Shown piece by piece: positions 9,202-19,990 of a stretch of DNA of 64,000 nucleotides. Under the pieces are notes generated by a model, which had not been told where the DNA came from, searched no databases, and saw only the letters and a program-made list of their open reading frames with translations. The DNA is from DYJB01 sp963777165 (lineage in GTDB: Bacteria > Chloroflexota > Anaerolineae > Anaerolineales > E44-bin32): contig CAVZPO010000021.1 of NCBI GenBank assembly GCA_963777165.1, forward strand, positions 1-64,000, given 5' to 3'. Each line of letters opens with the position of its first letter. Position 1 is the stretch's first letter. A program made the translations under genes and the position numbers.

Positions 9202-9679
9202 GCTCGGGGTTTCGGGGTCTGCGATCTGCCGGGGGGGAACGCGGGGCATCCAGTCGCTCTCGATCGGGAGACTTCCCTGCACTTCACGGTTGGCCTACCC
9301 GGCGGCCTGAGCGCCAGGTGGGGCTTGCCTGAGCTGCCACCTTGCCGCACAATCCGGGCAGGCCTGCCCACCTCCGCCGGGCAACTTCCCACAAAGGACG
9401 GGGCGCTTCATCCTGCGACTCGCGCAGGGTCCCGGTGAAGACATCCGGGACGAATCCCGCCAAGAACGTTCCGCCTAGAACGCGGGGCCTGCGGCGGGAC
9501 CTACGGCGGTCTTCGACTGGCCCGGCGGATTGGGTTTCGGAAGTTGGTGTTGCGCCCGCTGTCGGAGCATAGGGGCCCCGTGACGGTCCCCGCTTCCGCT
9601 GGCCACCTTCGATGGCCGTAAACTCACGTCAATCTCAAGCGGACGACCTGCAGGGTCGTCTGCAGGTAGGAGCTGCCCG
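9202..9679. repeat. Intergenic region with the longest copy of the dispersed repeat
   Basis: No gene called. From 9360 to about 9525 it carries CACCTCCGCCGGGCAACTTCCC, CATCCGGGACGAATCCCGCC, CCGCCTAGAACGC and CGGCGGTCTTCGACTGG, combining blocks seen separately in the copies at 1800-1980 and 6690-6800. This makes it the best template for defining the repeat unit. Confidence 0.55.
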
Positions 9680-10045
9680 GTGACCGCCGCCTCCAGCATC
9701 ATCATCACTCTGGCGTTGGCTTTCTACTCCATCGGCGTGTGGAGCGAACGCATCTCTGGCAGGCTGAAAGCATGGCACCTTGGCTTCTTCTGGCTGGGCC
9801 TCGTTTGCGACACCTGGGGCACAGGATTGATGTTCGAGATGGCGGGGGGGATGAGGCTTGATTTCCACGCGCTGACCGGCCTGCTCGCGATCGTCTTGAT
9901 GCTGGTGCACGCCATTTGGGCCTCGGCGGTCCTGGTGCGGGGGGATGAACGCTGGATCACGCGCTTCCACAGGTTCAGCGTCGCCGTGTGGGTGATCTGG
10001 CTCGTTCCTTACTTCAGCCCGATGCTTCTCTCGATCGGAGGGTAG
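9680..10045 (+). CDS. HsmA-family (TIGR03987-like) membrane protein
   Basis: 121 residues with four hydrophobic helices. ALAFYSIGVWSERISGRLKAWHLGFFWLGLVCDTWGT is typical of the small HsmA-like family (GVW-E--G-L--WH---FW-G---DT-GT), and a second half with TGLLAIVLMLVHAIWA follows. Conserved His (AWH, DFH, LVHAIWA, RFHRFS) could ligate haem or metal, though no function is established. GTG start behind GGTAGGAG. It has its own position between repeats and no operon partner. Confidence 0.7.
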   Translation: MTAASSIIITLALAFYSIGVWSERISGRLKAWHLGFFWLGLVCDTWGTGLMFEMAGGMRLDFHALTGLLAIVLMLVHAIWASAVLVRGDERWITRFHRFSVAVWVIWLVPYFSPMLLSIGG

Positions 10046-10244
10046 CTGCGGGGCGGCCGCATGGCCCGCCCCTGACCCGGCCGGGGGTACGGGAAGGAAT
10101 GGAACTGGCCAGGCGACCTGTGGGAGAATAGTCGGGAGACGGCCCTCGCCGCCGGGAAACCTGCCGCCATTCCCGGGACCGTGTGCCTCGAGTTGGTGGG
10201 GCGGGTCATTGCGTCGTGCGGACTTCGAGAGAGGTGGCAACACA

Positions 10245-10625
10245 ATGGCTAGACCAACAGCACCAAAGACTGTCGAAGAGTACATCGCAGGGTTTCCGAA
10301 AGATGTTCAGGTGACCTTGCGGAAGATCCGGGCGACGATCCGAAAGGCGGCGCCGGGCGCGCAAGAAACGATCAGCTATGAGATCCCAACCTTCAAACTC
10401 AACGGCACGCTGATCAGCTTCGCCGCCTTCAGCCAGCACATCGGTCTCTATCCCGCGCCCTCGGGAAGCGAGAGCTTCAACCGGAGGCTGGCCGCGTACC
10501 GGTCGTCCAAGAGCACGGTCAAGTTCCCGCTGGACAAGCCGGTCCCCTACAGCTTGGTTACCCAGATCGTGAAGCTCAGGGTGAAGGCAAGCCGGGAAAA
10601 GGCGGCAGCCAAGGGGAAAAGGTAG
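10245..10625 (+). CDS. DUF1801 (YdhG/iron-chaperone-like) protein
   Basis: The ATG at 10245 follows GAGAGGTGG; an earlier in-frame start at 10209 has no site. YIAGFPKDVQVTLRKIRATI then ETISYEIPTFKLNG and HIGLYPAPSG match the DUF1801 family, which contains the frataxin-like Bacillus Fra and E. coli YdhG relatives. The family's YxxPxF and IGxYP motifs are both present. The basic C-terminal tail (KASREKAAAKGKR) is common in it. Cellular role remains poorly defined; iron handling is suggested only for some members. Confidence 0.8.
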   Translation: MARPTAPKTVEEYIAGFPKDVQVTLRKIRATIRKAAPGAQETISYEIPTFKLNGTLISFAAFSQHIGLYPAPSGSESFNRRLAAYRSSKSTVKFPLDKPVPYSLVTQIVKLRVKASREKAAAKGKR

Positions 10626-10875
10626 ACGAGAACCCACCGGCCCTTACCGGTCGGTCTCGCCATCGATCCCCGGCCACCCACCCCCCAGGATTCCTCCGCG
10701 GTCACGAGCTCGTCCGCCTGGTCCGGCGAGCGGGCGACGAGCATCGGCTTTAGGCCGCCAACCTGAGCGGGACCGGGCAGGAGATCGCCTGCCAGCGCCA
10801 GGCAGCACCCTGGGATGAACCCCCAGTGCACCAAGCTCGTGGCCGTTAGGAGTCCTTTCATCGGCGAGGTGATAT

Positions 10876-11097
10876 GTGGCGAGCAGTGCGAAGGGAAATC
10901 TCGAGTCCGCGTTTCCGAAGGGCGTCTCAAGCCCGGCGTTAAGGGCGCTCGCATCCGTCGGAGTTGGTCGCCTCGATCAGGTCACTCGCTTTTCGGAGAC
11001 CGAGCTCCTGGCGCTTCACGGCATGGGGCCGAAGGCGCTCGGACTCATCAAGGCCGCACTCCGCGCGCAAGGCAAGTCCCTGGCCGAGGAGAAGTAG
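10876..11097 (+). CDS. Small helix-hairpin-helix protein (RNA polymerase alpha-CTD-like)
   Basis: 73 residues. PALRALASVGVGRLDQVTRF followed by SETELLALHGMGPKALGLI has the pattern of the alpha-subunit C-terminal domain and related HhH units: first hairpin, helix, then L-x-GxGPKAL-x-I. GTG start behind GCGAGGT. Such stand-alone proteins bind nucleic acid non-specifically, and this one may be a small DNA-binding protein. It sits convergent to the hydrolase gene at 11186. The C-terminal LRAQGKSLAEE is a typical ending for these proteins. Confidence 0.75.
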   Translation: MASSAKGNLESAFPKGVSSPALRALASVGVGRLDQVTRFSETELLALHGMGPKALGLIKAALRAQGKSLAEEK

Positions 11098-11185
11098 CCT
11101 TCCCCGGAGCCCCTGCTCTCCGTCATTGCAGGCTGCAACGGTTCAGCCCGCCGGCCCCTGCCGGTCGGCTCACGGCGCCCGCGCA

Positions 11186-12286
11186 TCAGGGTGATTTGAG
11201 GTAGCGGTCGAAGAACTCGATCGTGCGCTGCATCGCCACGGAAAAAGGCTGCGCCAGGTTGTGATCGGCGCCCGGGTAGATGTACAGCTCGGCCACGCCG
11301 CCGGCCTGCTGGATCTGTTCAAACAGCGTCTCGGAGAAAGCGACCGGAACGCTCGTGTCGGCGGTTCCGTGATGGAGTTGGACCGGGCCGGAGAGGTCCT
11401 CCAAATACGAGTTGGCTGAGATCGACGCCCAGAAGGCCGGGTTCTCCTCCGGCGAGCCGAAGTCCTGCGTCAGTCCGAAACGCCAGCCGCGAGGCGTGGC
11501 GGGCGTACCGCCCGGGGTCGGTGTCGGACGCCAGCGCGTCGCCAGGTCGGTGTATGAGCCAACGACGCCGGCCCAGATCACGCCGGCGCGCAGCCCGGGA
11601 TCGATCACCATGGAGCGCAGCGTGATGTAACCGCCCATCGAGTGACCCCACATGCCAACCCGGCCCGCGTCGGCCGCCGGATACGCCCGCACCGACGCCA
11701 GGGCGTTGAGCACATCGACGACGTAGTCGGGTGAGCTGTAGGCGCCGCTCGCAACGCCCTCCGACTGGTCGTGCCCGCGGTAGTCAGGCCGGAAGACGAT
11801 GTATTGGTGGCGCGCCAGGTGGTCGACGTACGCCACGTAGCGCTCGGTCGTGCGGTACTCGGCCGGAGGGATGTAGCCGTGGTTGAAGATGATCGCCGGC
11901 CAGCCGTCCTCAGGCGGATCCCCGTATGGCACCGTCAGCAAGGCGTAGATCCGCAGCCCTTCGGATAGGTACGATGCCCGGTAGCGCGCATAGTTGGCCC
12001 CGGGCGCCAGCTGCTCCTCAATTGTGATCTCGCTGCCGGGATACGACCGCTGCCTCATCGACTCGATGGTCAGCGGATGCAGCGTCGGCGTCGGGGAAGG
12101 CGTCGAGGTGGGGGTATCCGTGGCTTTCGGGGTCGGGGTAAGTGTCTGGCTCGGGCGGGCAGTCGCAACGACCGGCTCTTGCACGGCCGTCAGCCCACAG
12201 CCGGCGAGCGCGAAGGTCGCGCAGGCCAGGAGCGCCAGCACCGCCGCGCGTCTTCGCCGTGAACGAGGCGTGACCGGGCTATCCAT
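11186..12286 (-). CDS. Lipoprotein alpha/beta hydrolase (S9/dienelactone-hydrolase-like)
   Basis: A signal peptide with lipobox (LALLACATFALAGC, Cys30) is followed by a Thr/Pro linker to residue 70, so the enzyme is probably tethered outside the membrane. The fold has the nucleophile elbow GHSMGG (Ser216), an acid in HHGTADTSVPV (Asp310) and His342 in YPGADHNL, a full triad. An oxyanion segment FNHGY lies at 134. Size and motifs fit secreted prolyl-oligopeptidase-like esterases/peptidases; substrate unknown. A -10-like TAGAAT lies eight bases before the ATG with no ribosome site, so the mRNA may be leaderless. Confidence 0.85.
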   Translation of the reverse strand: MDSPVTPRSRRRRAAVLALLACATFALAGCGLTAVQEPVVATARPSQTLTPTPKATDTPTSTPSPTPTLHPLTIESMRQRSYPGSEITIEEQLAPGANYARYRASYLSEGLRIYALLTVPYGDPPEDGWPAIIFNHGYIPPAEYRTTERYVAYVDHLARHQYIVFRPDYRGHDQSEGVASGAYSSPDYVVDVLNALASVRAYPAADAGRVGMWGHSMGGYITLRSMVIDPGLRAGVIWAGVVGSYTDLATRWRPTPTPGGTPATPRGWRFGLTQDFGSPEENPAFWASISANSYLEDLSGPVQLHHGTADTSVPVAFSETLFEQIQQAGGVAELYIYPGADHNLAQPFSVAMQRTIEFFDRYLKSP

Positions 12287-12332
12287 ATCGGACTATTCTA
12301 ATCTACATCGCACGGCGGCGACCCGCATCCCT

Positions 12333-12437
12333 GTCATTGCGAAGCGCCCCGCATAGATCGCAGGGCACCGCGGCAATCTCACCTTGCGCCACCTTCCTGC
12401 AGCCGCGGAGATTGACTCGCTCGTCCGGGGCTCGCAT
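12333..12437. repeat. TCATTGCGA-type intergenic repeat, copy A
   Basis: Begins GTCATTGCGAAGCGCCCCGC, continues ACCGCGGCAATCTC and ends near CCGCGGAGATTG and GGGGCTCGC. ATTGC and GCAAT are the ends of a long imperfect hairpin. Similar repeats are widespread in bacterial intergenic DNA. First of three copies in the 849-base gap 12287-13135, which otherwise holds no gene. Confidence 0.7.
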
Positions 12438-12520
12438 GGACTCAGTTGTTGCCGTGATTGCTTCGTCGATCTGTGCCTTCTTCGCAAGGATGGGCTTGGG
12501 CGGGCGCATCATCCCTCACC

Positions 12521-12622
12521 GTCATAGCGAGGCGTCCCGCGATCCTTGCGGGGCGTCGTGGCAATCTCCCGTCGTGCCGGTTACCTGCACCCGCGGAGGC
12601 TGCTTCGTCGAGCTGTGCCCTC
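12521..12622. repeat. TCATTGCGA-type intergenic repeat, copy B
   Basis: Begins GTCATAGCGAGGCGTCCCGC, with CGTGGCAATCTCC and CCGCGGAGGCTGCTTCG. Diverged from copies A and C by scattered substitutions, so the array is not recent. Confidence 0.7.
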
Positions 12623-12751
12623 CCCCGCACTGGGGACCATGGCTGGCGATGACACCCGTCGTTCCAGTGATCGCTTCGTCGGGCTGCGCCTCCTCGGATT
12701 CTGACTCGCCCTAAGCCGGACCTGCGCCGATGTCACCCGCCCCCCGTCGGT

Positions 12752-12858
12752 GTCATTGCGAGGTGCCCCGCGACCTGTGCGGGGCGCCGTGGCAATCTCA
12801 CATTGCGCTGGTATCCTGCTGCCGCGGAGACTGTTTCGCCCCTACTGGGCTCGCAATG
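12752..12858. repeat. TCATTGCGA-type intergenic repeat, copy C
   Basis: Begins GTCATTGCGAGGTGCCCCGC, with an inner GCCCCGC/GCGGGGC stem, CCGTGGCAATCTC and CCGCGGAGACTG, and ends GGGCTCGCAATG. Closest of the three to the hairpin consensus. Confidence 0.7.
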
Positions 12859-13047
12859 TCAGCCGATGTTGCCGAGCGCGTTTTGTTGGGCTGCGTCTTC
12901 CCCCACCCCGCATCGCTCTCCCCTGCGCTCCGCTCCGGAGACCTTCGGCGGAGACCATGGCTCGTAACGGCGGGCTTGGTGAGCCGCAGCCCCATCTCCC
13001 CGCCCTCGCGACCTGCGGTCGAGCGTGAACCGGGACGACGGTCCTGA

Positions 13048-13076
13048 TTGCCCTCCCTTGGGGCTTGTGTTAGATT
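13048..13076 (+). promoter_or_regulatory. Promoter of the zinc-ribbon membrane protein gene
   Basis: TTGCCC and TAGATT separated by 17 bases, with TGT just before the -10 (extended -10). Predicted start near 13083 leaves a leader of about 50 bases. Confidence 0.5.
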
Positions 13077-13135
13077 CGGAACAGGCGGGACGTTTTCGCC
13101 GGCCTTGTCGCGCCCGCTGATCCGTCAGGAGATCC

Positions 13136-14485
13136 ATGGCGAGCACCCCGCAGCAATCTCTGCCCGACGAGTTCGTCTCGAGTCTGGCGTGTGCCATCTG
13201 CGGCGCACCGGCGCTGCGCGTTGCCCACCTCAAGTCGTTCCCCGATTATGTCGCCTGCGGCAGCTGTAAGGCATCCTTTGTGGCCGAGGCGGATGGTGCG
13301 CGGGTGCTGTATGGCAACATCCCCGAGTCGTTCCCGGCTGCCCGCGCCACCGCCCTACGCAAGTGGATGACTTTGGCGGAGGTCGAGGCGATCGCCATCG
13401 ACGAGCGCCCCGCCCCATCTCCACCGCCCCGCCCCGCGTCCGTGCCGCTCCACTCCGAACCACTTGACGACCGCGAGGCCTCGCTGCGCGCGACGGCTTC
13501 GGCTGCCGTCCCCATTCCCACGCAGCCGGAGATCGAGCGGCCTCCGATTCGGGAGGTCCGGCTGGAGATGGAAGACGAGATTGAAGCCGAAGACGAATCG
13601 GCATTGAAGGCCGAGGAAGACGCAGACGAGTTTGCACCGTCCGGATCAGAGGCGCCCCTGGGCCGCCTCTCGCGGCTGATGGCAGGGGCGCGCGAACCCG
13701 AGCCGCTCACCGATTGGGCACCTTCGCTGGTGCCGGACCGAATGCCGGCTGAACTCCCGGCCGCCGCTCCGGCCGTGTCAGTTGCGGTGGTGGCCGCCGC
13801 TTCGTCCAAGCCGGCCGAGCCGGAGGTTGTGAAAGCCGCTGCGCCCGCCCGGCCGGCAGTCCCTTCCAAGCCCGCTGCACCCCCGGCCACTGATCCGCCT
13901 CCCGGGCAGCGCTACCGTGTCGTGGTCCACGGGGACCAGATCACCTTTCCTCTACAGGGCTGCGCTCACTGTATGCGCTCCCCGGCTCCCAACCGGCTGG
14001 CGATGGTGGGGACGAGCCCGCAGGGCCAGGGCGTCGGCCAACGAAAGACGTCGCGCCACAGCGTGCCATTGTGCCGGGCGTGCTATCGCCGGGCGACCGC
14101 CCGAACGCCGGAGGAGAAGAACGCCCGCCTGAACGCACATCTGATCTCAGCGCTGGTCGCCCTCGGCCTGCTGGTCGCGGCTCTGGCCGTCGGGCTGATC
14201 GACCCGGCGGGGGACATGGGTGCGGCATCGGTGCTGATGCTGATCCTGTTGGTCGTCGGGTATGCCCTCCCGGCGTCGATCCTGCTCGGCCGTTCGGGGC
14301 GCTTTCTGCCGACGGACGATGCCCGCTACGTGCGCACGACGCTCCTGATCCCGGAGGGCAGCCAGGGGCTTGAGACGGCGTTCGAGTGGCGCAATCAGCG
14401 CTACGCCGAGGAGTTCTATCAGGCGAACCATCAGCGCGCGCTGTCCGGCGTGGTGGCCATCAAGGACCGCACACCGAGCGCCTAG
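13136..14485 (+). CDS. Zinc-ribbon and membrane-spanning protein of unknown function
   Basis: 449 residues. Residues 19-50 hold a zinc-ribbon (CAICGAPA then CGSC). A long acidic and Pro/Ala-rich linker (about 95-260) follows, then a second Cys pair set (CAHCMRSPAP, LCRACY) at about 280-325, two membrane helices (about 340-360 and 365-385), and a C-terminal cytoplasmic segment. Two metal sites on either side of a flexible spacer suggest a membrane-tethered adaptor rather than an enzyme. I do not recognise the family. It has its own promoter and starts after GGAGATCC. Confidence 0.75.
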   Translation: MASTPQQSLPDEFVSSLACAICGAPALRVAHLKSFPDYVACGSCKASFVAEADGARVLYGNIPESFPAARATALRKWMTLAEVEAIAIDERPAPSPPPRPASVPLHSEPLDDREASLRATASAAVPIPTQPEIERPPIREVRLEMEDEIEAEDESALKAEEDADEFAPSGSEAPLGRLSRLMAGAREPEPLTDWAPSLVPDRMPAELPAAAPAVSVAVVAAASSKPAEPEVVKAAAPARPAVPSKPAAPPATDPPPGQRYRVVVHGDQITFPLQGCAHCMRSPAPNRLAMVGTSPQGQGVGQRKTSRHSVPLCRACYRRATARTPEEKNARLNAHLISALVALGLLVAALAVGLIDPAGDMGAASVLMLILLVVGYALPASILLGRSGRFLPTDDARYVRTTLLIPEGSQGLETAFEWRNQRYAEEFYQANHQRALSGVVAIKDRTPSA

Positions 14486-14604
14486 ATCGTCCTGGAATGC
14501 GATCGTGATCTTGGGGCACGGCGACGCCGTGCCCTTGCGCGTTCACGGGGCCCGCGTGACGACGTGACAACCGGGGTGTCGGAGGGCGCTAGTTCCAGAA
14601 ACGT

Positions 14605-14633
14605 GTAGGGGCGGGTCTGAGACCCGCCCCTAC
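14605..14633. repeat. REP-like palindrome
   Basis: Perfect 13-bp arms GTAGGGGCGGGTC / GACCCGCCCCTAC around TGA, followed by GAACACGCGCGGCG, which recurs after the copy at 14794. Gap 14486-15050 holds this, two more palindromes and no supported gene. Confidence 0.75.
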
Positions 14634-14730
14634 GAACACGCGCGGCGACGGGACCATCGGTCCGTGGAGGGGTTGATCCTTCGGGCATTCGGACGGAGGC
14701 TGCAGCGGAATGGCAAACCGCCTTCGCGCA

Positions 14731-14758
14731 GGTACGGGCACGGCATGCGGGCCCCTAC
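14731..14758. repeat. REP-like palindrome, degenerate
   Basis: GTACGGGCACGGCATGC, then GGGCCCCTAC: same ends and GCATGC centre as the 18.7-19.1 kb copies, with several mismatches. Confidence 0.5.
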
Positions 14759-14793
14759 GCGGCATGTCGGAAGGCCCAGGATCCCGGTTAGGT

Positions 14794-14822
14794 GTAGGGG
14801 CGGGTTTGAAACCCGCCCCTAC
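14794..14822. repeat. REP-like palindrome
   Basis: Arms GTAGGGGCGGGTTT / AAACCCGCCCCTAC. With the copy at 14605 and the shared flank it forms a pair about 190 bases apart. Open frames through this region are repeat-encoded and not called. Confidence 0.75.
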
Positions 14823-15012
14823 GAACACGCGCGGCGCGTGATGGAAGCGTACGGCGCCGCGCGAGAAGAATGGAACGCGCGCGTCGATGCCGGTCCCGCT
14901 GGGGCGCAGGCCGAGGCCGAAGCGAGGGCTGGCCGCGTCGATGCCGGTCCCGCTGGGGCGCAGGCCGAGGCCCGAAGCCGAGGGCTGCGCCCCGGCGGCC
15001 AACGCTTGATGA

Positions 15013-15041
15013 TTGTTACCGACGGCCTCCTGTGCTACAGT
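15013..15041 (+). promoter_or_regulatory. Promoter placed almost at the start codon
   Basis: TTGTTA, 17 bases, then extended -10 TGCTACAGT. The predicted transcription start (about 15048) is three bases before the ATG at 15051, and there is no ribosome site. Confidence 0.6.
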
Positions 15042-15050
15042 CGGACATCG

Positions 15051-15647
15051 ATGACCACCCCGCGCTACCAGCCCGGTGTCCCGTTTTGCCCGCTGTGCGG
15101 CGGACCGATGGAAGCTCGCCCCAGCCTGGATGGAAGCGGCTGGGTGGCGCTGTGCCCCAACTGCCCAAACGCGCCGCTGGTCCCGATGAGGGCAGCGCCG
15201 CAACCGGACCCACTCGAGCGCGACCAGGCCACGGCGCGCTTCAAGAAGCTGACCCAGCCATTTGCCGAGCCGAAGGCCGGCGCCTGGCCGGCGGCTCTGC
15301 TTGAGGATCTTCCCGACGAGGCGCGCCAGCTGCTCCAGCATCGGCCTCCGGCGCCGGGCGTGCAGGGGACGGCTCAACTTCGGGAGGAGATGGCCAGGGC
15401 GCTGCGCGATCAGGGGTACGTGCTCAGCGAGGACGCCCGCGGCATGCGCCTGTCGGGGCGCCCGATCAATCGCGGGCCGGGGACGGGGCAGCTGTCGGTG
15501 AGCGATGTGATCCGCATGGCGTCCGAGCTGGGCGGCACCATGCCGGCCGAGAAGCGCGGCCGATGCCCAAAGTGCGACGCGGTCGTCAATCGGGAGCTCG
15601 AGCGCTGTCCGTGGTGCGGGCACGCGCTCGACCAGCCGGCGAACTGA
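15051..15647 (+). CDS. Double zinc-ribbon protein of unknown function
   Basis: 198 residues. N-terminal CPLCGGPM, then CPNC (residues 11-40), and C-terminal CPKCDAVVNRELERCPWCG (about 172-192): two zinc ribbons at the ends, a helical middle (ATARFKKLTQPF, ARQLLQHRPPA, REEMARALRDQGYVLSEDA) between. The start at 15051 is chosen over earlier in-frame codons because the promoter lies immediately upstream and the earlier frame runs through REP repeats. Possibly a nucleic-acid-associated adaptor. It ends before a good terminator. Confidence 0.75.
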   Translation: MTTPRYQPGVPFCPLCGGPMEARPSLDGSGWVALCPNCPNAPLVPMRAAPQPDPLERDQATARFKKLTQPFAEPKAGAWPAALLEDLPDEARQLLQHRPPAPGVQGTAQLREEMARALRDQGYVLSEDARGMRLSGRPINRGPGTGQLSVSDVIRMASELGGTMPAEKRGRCPKCDAVVNRELERCPWCGHALDQPAN

Positions 15648-15673
15648 CCTCCACATCGCCATGGGATCGAACG

Positions 15674-15697
15674 ACGCCCGGTCGAGCCGGGCGTTTT
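15674..15697 (+). terminator. Intrinsic terminator after the zinc-ribbon gene
   Basis: Stem ACGCCCGG / CCGGGCGT (8 bp, 5-base loop) followed by TTTT, 27 bases after the stop codon. Confidence 0.75.
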
Positions 15698-15762
15698 CGC
15701 TTCCTCCGCACTCCGGCGGCACAATCCCCCGCGCGTGGGAGGAGGCTGCGAGCCCTGCCTGT

Positions 15763-15768
15763 TATAAT
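15763..15768 (+). promoter_or_regulatory. -10 box of uvrA
   Basis: TATAAT followed by CCGC. Predicted transcript start near 15775, giving a 34-base leader with AGGA at 15797. No LexA-like box is visible around it. Confidence 0.55.
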
Positions 15769-15808
15769 CCGCGATTGCGCCGTTGCCATCCAACGCAGGA
15801 AGTGCGGT

Positions 15809-18718
<2,910 letters not shown>

Positions 18719-18727
18719 CGATCCTGG

Positions 18728-18755
18728 GTAGGGGCACGGCATGCCATGCCCCTAC
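18728..18755. repeat. REP palindrome 1
   Basis: 28 bases, GTAGGGGCACGGCATGCCATGCCCCTAC in form: arms GTAGGGGC and GCCCCTAC around a GCATGC centre, one mismatch. Lies ten bases after uvrA. Confidence 0.85.
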
Positions 18756-18804
18756 GATATTGTGCCTTGCCCTTGGCGAATACAGTGTACGTGACAGTGA
18801 ACGC

Positions 18805-18832
18805 GTAGGGGCGAAGCATGCTTCGCCCCTAC
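18805..18832. repeat. REP palindrome 2, overlapping the RAYT stop codon
   Basis: Perfect 28-base palindrome with arms GTAGGGGCGAAGCA / TGCTTCGCCCCTAC. The RAYT stop codon (18829-18831, minus strand) lies inside its right arm. Confidence 0.85.
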
Positions 18833-19356
18833 GTGTTCGCGGGATTCTCCCGGTCGAGGGCCCAGCGCAGCGGGTTGGATTCGATGTAGCGTCGGAGGCG
18901 GTCCAGATCGTTCGGCGTGCGGATGATGTGTTCGAAATAGCCGCGCTGCCAGACGGCCGCGCCGGGCGTGCCGCGCAGGCGGTTGATCTCGCGCGCCGCA
19001 GATGATTTGAACGATCGAACGATGGTCGGGATCGAACCTGCGACCGGTCGCCCGAATGCCTCGGTAGGGGCACGGCATGCCGTGCCCCTACCATGCAACG
19101 CGAGGATACCGTGCACATGATTCGGCATGACCAGAAATGCGTCCAACTCCACATCGGGGCAATGGTTCGGGAGATCTTTCCAGACCGTACACACGACCTC
19201 GCCGGGCACGCTGAGGCACTCATGGCCGTCGATGATCTCACCTAACAGGCAGGCGCGCTGGTGGGTGCAGACGGTGACGAAATACGCCCCGGGTGAGGCG
19301 TAGTCGATGTCCGGGAAGCCGGACGGCTCTTCCGATCGGATGGTCGGGCATGTCAG
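18829..19356 (-). CDS. REP-associated tyrosine transposase (RAYT, Y1/IS200-like)
   Basis: DIDYASPGAYFVTVCTHQR, the HUH motif VMPNHVHGIL, WQRGYFEHIIR and the catalytic-Tyr helix RRYIESNPLRWALDREN give the full RAYT/TnpA-REP signature. Such enzymes cut and join single-stranded DNA at REP hairpins. Matching palindromes lie just past the 3' end and one is embedded in the coding sequence right after the HUH motif, where it encodes GRGTACRAPTE. The start is unclear: the frame is open to 19470 but that part overlaps the next gene and contains repeat sequence. In-frame TTG (19386) and CTG (19356) are candidates, and an N-terminal indel is possible. Confidence 0.85.
   Translation of the reverse strand: MTCPTIRSEEPSGFPDIDYASPGAYFVTVCTHQRACLLGEIIDGHECLSVPGEVVCTVWKDLPNHCPDVELDAFLVMPNHVHGILALHGRGTACRAPTEAFGRPVAGSIPTIVRSFKSSAAREINRLRGTPGAAVWQRGYFEHIIRTPNDLDRLRRYIESNPLRWALDRENPANT
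19063..19090. repeat. REP palindrome 3, inside the RAYT gene
   Basis: Perfect 28-base palindrome with arms GTAGGGGCACGGCA / TGCCGTGCCCCTAC, in the coding sequence. It keeps the frame and adds about ten residues between the HUH strand and the next helix. Confidence 0.85.
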
Positions 19357-19447
19357 TCCCCCTGTAGCCCGAGACGGTAGGCGCAAGCGGGCGACGCACC
19401 CGCGATGGGCCGGATGCTTCGCCCCTAGGAGCTCAGCTTCCGGGCCC

Positions 19448-19990
19448 CTACGGTTTTGCCGGCGCTGCAACGGCTTCGGCGGCGCGGTCGAAATACGGGC
19501 TCTTACCTGTGGCGGACAGCGGGATGCCCATGACGAAATCGGCGTCGATCAGCCCAAGCGCGCGGGCGGTCACGCCGGCGCGGTACATGATCCGGTTGTC
19601 GACGTTGAGCATCTGGGCGGTCTTGACCGCCGAGCCGAGGGCGATGCCCAGGTCGAGATGGCGCAGCGCGCAGTTCGGGCCCTTGAACTCCCCGTCAAAC
19701 GTGTTCGGCACGATGCACGCCTCGGCGCCGCACGCCCCGCAGTTCAGGTCGACGACGTCGGCGTCCTTCAAGCCGATCAGCACCACGGCGCCCGAGTCGA
19801 GCACGTTCTGACCATCGCGGTCGAAGTTCGATTTGCCGCTGCGCCGGCCGTAGTCGATCATCCCCTGCCCCAGGCGCCGGAGCTCCTCGCCCTCCACCGT
19901 TCGCACGACGATGAAGTCGCGGCCGGCCGCCTTGGGTGCGGTGACCGCGGCGACCTCCATCAGTTCAGCAACCACACGCAATGCAGGCAT
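19448..19990 (-). CDS. DUF2148 ferredoxin-like domain protein
   Basis: 180 residues. VVDLNCGACGAEAC followed by GPNCALRHLDLGIALGSAVKTA and YRAGVTARALGLIDADFVMGIPLSA match the DUF2148 family, whose conserved Cys pattern suggests an iron-sulfur cluster. ATG start behind AAGGAGA. Function unknown; homologues are common in anaerobes and archaea. The gene is alone, with a repeat-rich region upstream and the RAYT remnant downstream. Confidence 0.85.
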   Translation of the reverse strand: MPALRVVAELMEVAAVTAPKAAGRDFIVVRTVEGEELRRLGQGMIDYGRRSGKSNFDRDGQNVLDSGAVVLIGLKDADVVDLNCGACGAEACIVPNTFDGEFKGPNCALRHLDLGIALGSAVKTAQMLNVDNRIMYRAGVTARALGLIDADFVMGIPLSATGKSPYFDRAAEAVAAPAKP

